A stretch of 64,000 nt of DNA, taken from contig NC_134080.1 of the NCBI RefSeq assembly GCF_000715075.1, positions 72,013,291 to 72,077,290 of the forward strand. Reading direction: 5' to 3'. The DNA is from Nicotiana tabacum. Lineage: Eukaryota; Streptophyta; Magnoliopsida; Solanales; Solanaceae. Shown here piece after piece: positions 57,685 through 64,000 of this stretch. Position numbers and translations under genes: made by a program. The notes beneath the pieces were generated by a model. The model was not told the DNA's origin. It made no database searches and saw nothing but the letters and a program-made list of their open reading frames with translations. The number at the start of each line of letters is the position of its first letter. Positions within the stretch are counted from its first letter, which is position 1.

Positions 57685-60600
57685 TGTCACGACCCTAAAC
57701 CCAGACCCGGTTGTGATGGTGCCCCTCGTGAAGACAAGGCCAGCCAACTAGTCCCAATTCAATTTTTAAATAGTTAAACATTAATAAATAGTCTAAGCAT
57801 GAGTAAATAAACCAAAGACTAAGCAAACAATTTATAATATGCATAATACAACCCAAACACAGCCCGATACTGGGGTATCACAAGTTATGAGCATGTACTA
57901 GGGTCTAAATAAAACTAAAAAGTCTGAAATATACAAAATACAGACTAATGAAATAATGTGGGAGAAAAGCAGTGCTACGAATGTCGGCAGCTACCCTACT
58001 AAACTCCGATGACTCTGCCTCCGGTCAGCCAATATCCGTTACCGGGTTCAGAAATACCTGAATCTGCACACAAGGTGCAAGGAGTAAAGTGAGTACTCCA
58101 ACTCAGTGAGTAATAATCATAATTAAAGTTTGAATGGTAAGAAATCACGAAAAGTGCATCAACGTGCTGTATAGAAGCAGTACAAAACCAGTAAAAAAGC
58201 AATGAAGCTGAAAAATCTCTTAAAAACATATTAGCTCAGTTTAACTTCTTTGAAAATGACTTTTCAACAGTTACGCAAATGAATGCCAAACAATTAGTGC
58301 AGATAAGTACAGAAAATCCGCCCCTCGGGCACAAATACACAATTAAACAGGTAAATGACAGACAAATAAGAAAGATAAGCACATAAACTCCTCGGGCACA
58401 GTGTCAAAAATCCGCCCCTCGGGCAATATCTCAGAACAATACCAACCCCTCGAGCAATCACATAGAACAATACTAGCCCCTCGAGCTATATCTCACATTA
58501 CAATGGGTACCCGCGCTCACTGGGGGTGTGCAGACTCCTGGAGGGGCCCCTTACGGCCCAAGCACAATATCAAGCCACCTCGTGGCATCATAAACAGGCT
58601 CTCGGCCTCATATCAATATCAATAAGTCACCTCGTGGCGTACATATCTCAGGCCCTCAGCCTTATAATCAAATTAGTGTATCACCGTTGCGTTGTGCAGC
58701 CCAACACAGAAGATATCCTCACAACACAGGCCCTCGGCCTTACTCAATCAAAAATCACATAAGCCTCTCGGGCAATAGTAAAACAGTGTTTCTCATCCCA
58801 AAACACCATTTAAATATCATTTGAGTATTAAAACTAAGTGAACATGGCTGAGTTTTGAAAAACAGTGGAAAATAACATGACTGAGTTCTAGTATAAAGTC
58901 AAAACAGTGAGGCAATATCAACAAAAATCCCTGAATGGTTCAAATAGTTGGCACGAAGCCGAAATATGGCATTCAACCCAAATAATGATGATAGCAAATA
59001 GATTTCAGTCAAATATACAGTAAAATCATCAATAGGGAAGGACCAGGTCACAATCCCCAATAGTACATGACCCCACACTCGTCATCAAGCATGTGCCTCA
59101 CCTCAATATAGCACTACGATGTACAATCCGGGGTTTCAAACCCTCAGAACATCATTTACAATCATTACTCACCTTGATCCGGTCCAAACTCTAGCCCACG
59201 ATGTCTTGCCTGCACGAATTGACCTCCGGATGCTCCAAATCTAACCACAATCAATACATAATCATTAAAATATGCAAAGGGAACGAAGCCCACTCGAAAA
59301 TATCCAATTTTACATCAAAATCTTGAAATTGCTCAAACCCGGCCCCCCGGGCCCACATCTCGGAATCCGATATAATTAACATTAATAGAATACTCATCCT
59401 CACACGAGTCTATACAGATCAAGAACATCAAAATCGGATCTCAAATGACCCCTCGAATCCCCACTCAAAGGTCTCTCAATCTCAAGCCCTATTTACCCAT
59501 TTTTGCTACTGATATTTCCATGGATTTCAAGCTTACAATGATAGAATTCATCATAGAAACAAGTTTAGGGACAAAAAATCTTACCTCCATGAAATCCTCT
59601 TGAATTCCCTCTTCAATTAACTCTCTCAAGCTTCAAAATCGCCCAACAATGGAGGTACTTAGCCTCAAAATCGCGGAATAGCCCTTTTAAATCATTCTGC
59701 ACAGGAATAAAAATCCTACTTCGCGAACGCGGTCAAAGCCTCGCGTTCGCGAAGCACAAAATAACTTTGACCAAATTTCATTCACTGCGAACGCGTCCTA
59801 CCATTCGCGAACGCGAAGACTTGGCTCCCTAACCTAATGCGAACGCGACTCTCTTTCCGCGAACGTGAGGAACAAATAAATCCTCAAACCTAACTGCTCA
59901 CTTCCCTTACGCGGAGCCTCCCTCGCGAACGCGATGCACGACGAACCCAGCCCTTCAACAATGCGGAGCCTCCCTCGCTAATGCGAAGGCTAAAATCTCC
60001 ACCTCATCAGCTAACCCTTCGCGAACGCGAGGGACTACTCGCGAACGCGAAGGCCAAATACCTGCAACACTGAACAAAAATTTTTCTACAACTTTGCAAA
60101 ACATGAAATGGTCCGATTGACCACTCGAAACACACCTGAGGCCCTTGGGACCTCAACCAAACATGCCAACATATCCCATAACCTAATTCAATCTTGTTCC
60201 AACCTTCGAAATGCTCAAAACAACATCAAAACATCAAATTCGCATCAGATTCAAACCTAAAAATTCCAAAACCTTCTAAATTACGCTTTCGATCAATAAC
60301 CCACCCAACCACGTATGAATAACCTAAAATTTTACACACACATCCCAAATGACATGAAGGAGATACTACAACTCTCGTAATTCCATTTCGACCCCTATAT
60401 CAAAATCTCGTCTACCAACCGAAAATCGCCAAAATATCAACTTCGCCAATTCAAGCCTTAAACTACTCCAACCCTCCAAAACCCATTCCGATCACACTCC
60501 TAAGCCATAAATCACCTTTCAAATCTAACTGAACCATCAAAACTCGCATCCGAGCCCTCTAACACATAAGTTAACATCCGATTGAATTTTCCAACTCGAA

Positions 60601-60758
60601 TTTCCTAAAAAGAGATTAAGTGTCTCAAACCTTACCAAAATTATTCCGGATTTGATCCGACCAACCTGATACCATAAAACACGGATAACAAAGCTGAAAG
60701 AAGCAGAAGTGGGGGAAATGGAGTGGTAACTCATGATACGATTGGCCAGGTCATCACA
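57685..60758 (-). repeat. E right LTR (3074 bp), best read as a solo LTR
   Basis: TGTCACGACCC ... GGTCATCACA. Preceded by the flank copy ending AGACT and followed by AGACA, which is what a solo LTR with its own target duplication looks like. The GCGAACGCG cluster is at 59715-60055. Confidence 0.85.
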
Positions 60759-62525
60759 AGACATGAATAATCAGATGCATGTCGAGATCAACATATAATC
60801 CTAATTTCAATAACTTAAAGAAGTTCATGATCGCATAATCTACTTAATAGTCATTAATAAACATGTAAAACAGTTAAAACATGAATATATTGTTAATAAC
60901 GTCATCCAACAAAGAGTAGTACTGCTAATTATGTTCAACAACTTGAACTAATAAAGAAGAACAAGTTTGAGGTTTTACTGACCTCCTTTGGGGCAACAAA
61001 CCAAACGAATGTTCAAATTAGCCGTTTAGGAAACCATAGATTCAAACTCTTAGTCAGTAACAAACTCAGAACAAGAGAAAAGTATAGATTGAATAGGAAC
61101 TCAAACTTTACTCAAAATTTCCTAAACACTATATTGTGTATTAATTTCTCAAATGTTAGGTGTGGTTGGTATATATATCTTGCTATTTGTTAGGTGAAAA
61201 TATTAAAAGCCCCAATTTATATTGTTTGTTGAAGCCCTAAGGTTTCACATATTCAAATTGATAGTAGAGAATTATAGAGGAGTGGTGATGCAAGCACAAT
61301 CAAGTGAAATTAGAATGAGCTGAGGGAAAAAACTAGCGAGGGTTTTACCTGAGTGGGTGACAGTCGATGCAGGTGAGAAACTATCGCAAAAAGACCGGAG
61401 GTCTAGAGGTAATTGAATTTAACCTCCGACTTCGAATAATCATCATGAAATGCTCACCAATGATGGATTTTTGTTAAAACATCGAAGGATTTGAGGATTG
61501 AAGTTTCATGTCTGTGTCTAAGTTAAGAGAATTGGAGATTTCAAACTCGTGTGATGAATGGGGATGTTTCGTTGAGATTCGCTGATGGGGAAGGCAAAGA
61601 GGATGACTCTTTGTTGGTTTGTGACCTTGCACAAATTTGTGCAAACACTGTGATTGGTTCATCCATGGTAGGTTTTGTAGGGAGCGGCAGGTCTTGTAGG
61701 AAATGATTAATGTTTTGAGAGGCGGGGTTTGGCCATCTCTAAGTTAAGGTTGAGAGATCGGATCTGATTTTAGGGATTAAATCCTTTTTGTAGGTAATTT
61801 TGATGGCCGTTGGATCCTTGTGATCCAACGGTTAAGATTAAATCTCTGGGTGTTTAAAATATAAAAGGAAAATAGAGTAAAAATCATGGGTCCTTGATCT
61901 AGGAAATGAATGGCTCGGATTAGTTGTGTTTGCTTTGTGATTGTGGCAGATGGGTGACATGGCAGGTCATGAATGGCTGAGAGGTAATGACAAGGATTGC
62001 CAACAGGGATTGAGGGGGTTAGGTGGGTTGGGTATTTCGGACATGGGCTTGCATATTGGGTTAAAATCTATTTAAAAGATAGCCAACCCCTATTTAATTA
62101 AAGAATTGCAATCATAGCCCTTTGACTTTTAACCCTTTCAAAATTAATTTAAATAAACTTAATTATTTTCAATAAAATATAGTAAAATATAATCATTGAA
62201 TATACTACTCATTATTGTACGTAATTATTTATAGTTTATTTTCTAAATTGTAACACTAGTTTTGAATTATTAGCATAGTAATCTAATTAATTAGAAATTA
62301 AGGAATAATTCATTAAGTTAATTGTAAAGCATGTGTGACGTATATGAAAACTATTTTAATAATCTAAAAATAGTATGCATGGTATAATTATAATTATAAC
62401 ATTGAATACACAACTTCAAAATTATTAATCTTGTAAAAATAGGTGTTATTGATTGAAAATATTTTGAAAATATTTATTGTAAATTATTAAATATAAATAA
62501 ATTAATTTTAAAAGGGAGTGTCACA
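60759..62525 (-). repeat. C 5' LTR, segment 4 of 4
   Basis: The last part of C's LTR (5' end on the minus strand, TGTGACACTCCC at 62525). Its order mirrors the D LTR: a middle part with GGAGCGGC-type sequence, the CCGTTGGATC inverted repeat, GGGCTTG before a TAAAATCTATTTAAAAGA block, then AT-rich sequence to the end. No gene. Confidence 0.65.
61807..61831. repeat. CCGTTGGATC inverted repeat in C LTR
   Basis: CCGTTGGATC, CTTGT, GATCCAACGG: a perfect 10-bp stem with 5-base loop. Confidence 0.85.
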
Positions 62526-64000
62526 ATTGGCCATCAACATCGAGCATTGACATTTTTTTGGTGAAGTCTTGAATAGCTTCATATGATGTATTACGACTCT
62601 CGTGTATGATTGGTTTGGTTCCGGGACTATTTCGAAGTGAATTGGAACACTTAGTTCCTTGCTTGGAAGCCTACGTTGGAAGTTTTGACCAAGTTTTACT
62701 TTTATGTATTTGACTTCGGATAGGAGTTTTGATAGTTCTATACTTAGTTCCTAACTTGGAAGTCTACGCTGGAAGTGTTGACCAAGTTTTATTTTTATGT
62801 ATTTGGCTTCAGATAGGAGTTTTTATAGTTCTGTTAAGTTTGGTTGGTGACTTGGACTTAGGTATGAGTCCGAATTTGGATTTGGAGGTCCCTAGGTTGA
62901 TTTGGCTCTTATGCGAAAGTTGATAATTTGAAGGTTTAGAAGTTCATAGGTTTGACATATAGTTGATTTTTTAGCTATCAAGGCCCGTTTGAGATTCTGA
63001 GCCTTGGAATAGGTTCTTATTGTAATTTTGTGACTTGTGTGCAACATTTGGGGTAATTCCGAGTTGTTTAGGCATGTTCGGCGTAAGTTTGGAAGTTGGA
63101 AATTTGAAATAGTTCATTAAGCTTGAATTAGTGTGCGATTCGTGATTTTGATGTTATTTTTTGTGATTTTAGGCCTCTAGTAGGTCTGTCTTATGTTATA
63201 GAATAGGTTGGCATGATTGGACGGGGAATCGGGGGCCTCAAATGTGTTTCGAATGGGTTTCAAACAAAATCCCCTTGTTTTGGATAATCTGATTTCTGGT
63301 GTGCTTGTGTGCATCGCGATCGCGGATGTGGTATTGCTATCGCAGAGTGTATTTGGTGGCTGGCAGTCTTTTCTTCTTTGCATTCATGGTGGGTGAGATG
63401 CGTTCGCGGAGAATGGGGGCAGTGGCCTTCGCGTTCGCAATCTGGGCGTCGCGTTCGCATAGAAGGGAAGGCCGGATGAATTGCCAAGCTTTTCGCCTTC
63501 GCATAACATGTGGGCTACAGCGTTTGCGTAGACTAGTGGTGTTGAAGCATCACGTTTGCGGGTGCCAGAACGAGTTCACGAAGGGTATCTCCAGGGCCAG
63601 TTTTAGCTTGTGCTTCGCGATAGCGAAGTAGGTCTCGCGATCGTGAAAGGGGCCCCTGGGTAGGAGAATATTCTATTTCGAGAGTTGAGTTATTTTATCA
63701 CATTTTGAGATTGGAAGCTCTGTTTTGGGCGATTTTTGAGGGGATTTTCACGATTTGGATTGGGATAAGTATTTTTGACTCGGATTTTGTTATTTTTCAT
63801 GATTACATCCATGATTTTGTAATTTTAATCATTAATCTAAGTGAAGAAATTAAAAAAATTGGTAAAACTTTTCTAAAATGAAAAATGTGGATTTGAACCT
63901 CAATTCGGAGTCGGATTTGGGTGAAACTAGTATGTATAGACCCATATTAGAATGAGTGTTCGGAATTTGTGAGTTTTGTCGGGTTAAGGGATGCGGGCCC
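62526..64000 (+). mobile_element. G: Tekay/Del-like LTR fragment, plus orientation
   Basis: Resembles chromovirus LTR sequence of the E type read in the opposite direction: GATTTTAGGCCTC, CGGGGGCCTC, a cluster of GCGATCGCG/GCGTTCGCG motifs (63312-63650) and GGGATGCGGGCCC at the end. The termini are not visible (left end cut by C, right end off the window). No coding sequence. Confidence 0.6.
62649..62837 (+). repeat. 93-bp tandem duplication in G
   Basis: ACTTAGTTCC starts at 62649 and again at 62742; both copies continue with a TTGGAAG-CTACG-TGGAAGT block and GACCAAGTTTTA. Confidence 0.85.

Larger units (their letters stand above)
53254..60758 (-). mobile_element. E: rearranged Tekay/Del-like chromovirus remnant
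   Basis: Two ~3-kb LTRs (TGTGATGACCC on the minus strand) enclose only 1.4 kb: polypurine tract, integrase and a 32-bp piece of left flank. Gag, protease, RT, RNase H and primer-binding site are missing. AGACT before the left LTR and AGACA after the right LTR are a near-match target duplication; AGACT also precedes the right LTR. The integrase C-terminal block and LTR terminus are those of Tekay/Del elements as I recall them. Confidence 0.85.
9062..62525 (-). mobile_element. C: Ogre-type LTR retrotransposon, split by B, a LINE, D and E
   Basis: C's internal part (9062-15406) holds, on the minus strand, a primer-binding site, ORF1, gag, protease with G-patch, a probable intron and the first residues of reverse transcriptase; the rest continues beyond B, off the left edge. 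Its 5' LTR starts at 15407. The four non-inserted pieces (15407-16020, 17881-19407, 52258-53253, 60764-62525) add up to about 4.9 kb, the size of an Ogre LTR. The last ends ...GTGTCACA at 62525, giving TG...CA termini on the minus strand. Continuity across D and E rests on their target-site duplications. Confidence 0.7.

Noticed and set aside
53254..60758. E as a simple element with an internal deletion
   Set aside because: An internal deletion would not place a copy of the left flank next to the right LTR, and the primer-binding site would be expected there.
62526..62530. ATTGG as C's target duplication
   Set aside because: The other end of C is outside the window, so it cannot be verified.
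1..64000. Host genes, tRNA genes or organellar DNA inserts
   Set aside because: No cloverleaf-like sequence, no recognisable host protein and no chloroplast or mitochondrial gene was seen; all coding traces belong to retroelements.

Overview
This window is repeat-only plant nuclear DNA. The most likely source is a Solanaceae species, probably Nicotiana: the RTE-type LINE, the Ogre/Tat protein cassettes and the TGTGATGACCC chromovirus LTR are all types I recognise from that family. I find no host protein gene, tRNA or rRNA. Everything I can explain is a nest of at least seven retroelements, all with broken reading frames.

Layout, oldest first. G (62526-64000, + strand) is part of a Tekay/Del-like LTR. 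Inserted in it is C, an Ogre-type Ty3/gypsy element on the minus strand: RT start 9062-9364, protease and gag 9571-12830, ORF1 13500-14854, primer-binding site 15381-15403. C's ~4.9 kb 5' LTR starts at 15407 and ends at 62525. It is cut into four pieces by three insertions: the RTE LINE (16021-17880, +), the Ogre element D (19408-52252, -) and the chromovirus remnant E (53254-60758, -). D is the best-preserved element: 4.3-4.4 kb LTRs, AAAGT target duplications, primer-binding site, polypurine tract, ORF1, gag-protease, a probable intron, RT, two RNase H domains, integrase and a 3' untranslated region full of tandem repeats. D is interrupted by A (25957-36012, +). B (560-9061, -), a relative of A, sits in C's RT gene. 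F (1-554, -) is the start of another LTR inserted in B's 3' LTR.

A and B are the most interesting pair. Both have matching LTRs (about 750 and 705 bp), a gag gene (A also has a protease remnant), no RT or integrase, the same two kinds of tandem repeat, and an antisense multi-exon gene near the 3' LTR whose intron positions agree between copies. This looks like a non-autonomous Tat-type family carrying a spliced antisense gene.

E is unusual too: a 32-bp piece of target-site flank occurs both outside its left LTR and inside the element next to its right LTR. This is best explained by a duplication followed by LTR-LTR recombination.

All positions were read by eye. LTR ends are supported by TG...CA termini, duplicated flanks, and neighbouring primer-binding or polypurine sites. 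Family names rest on remembered protein motifs and were not checked against a database.
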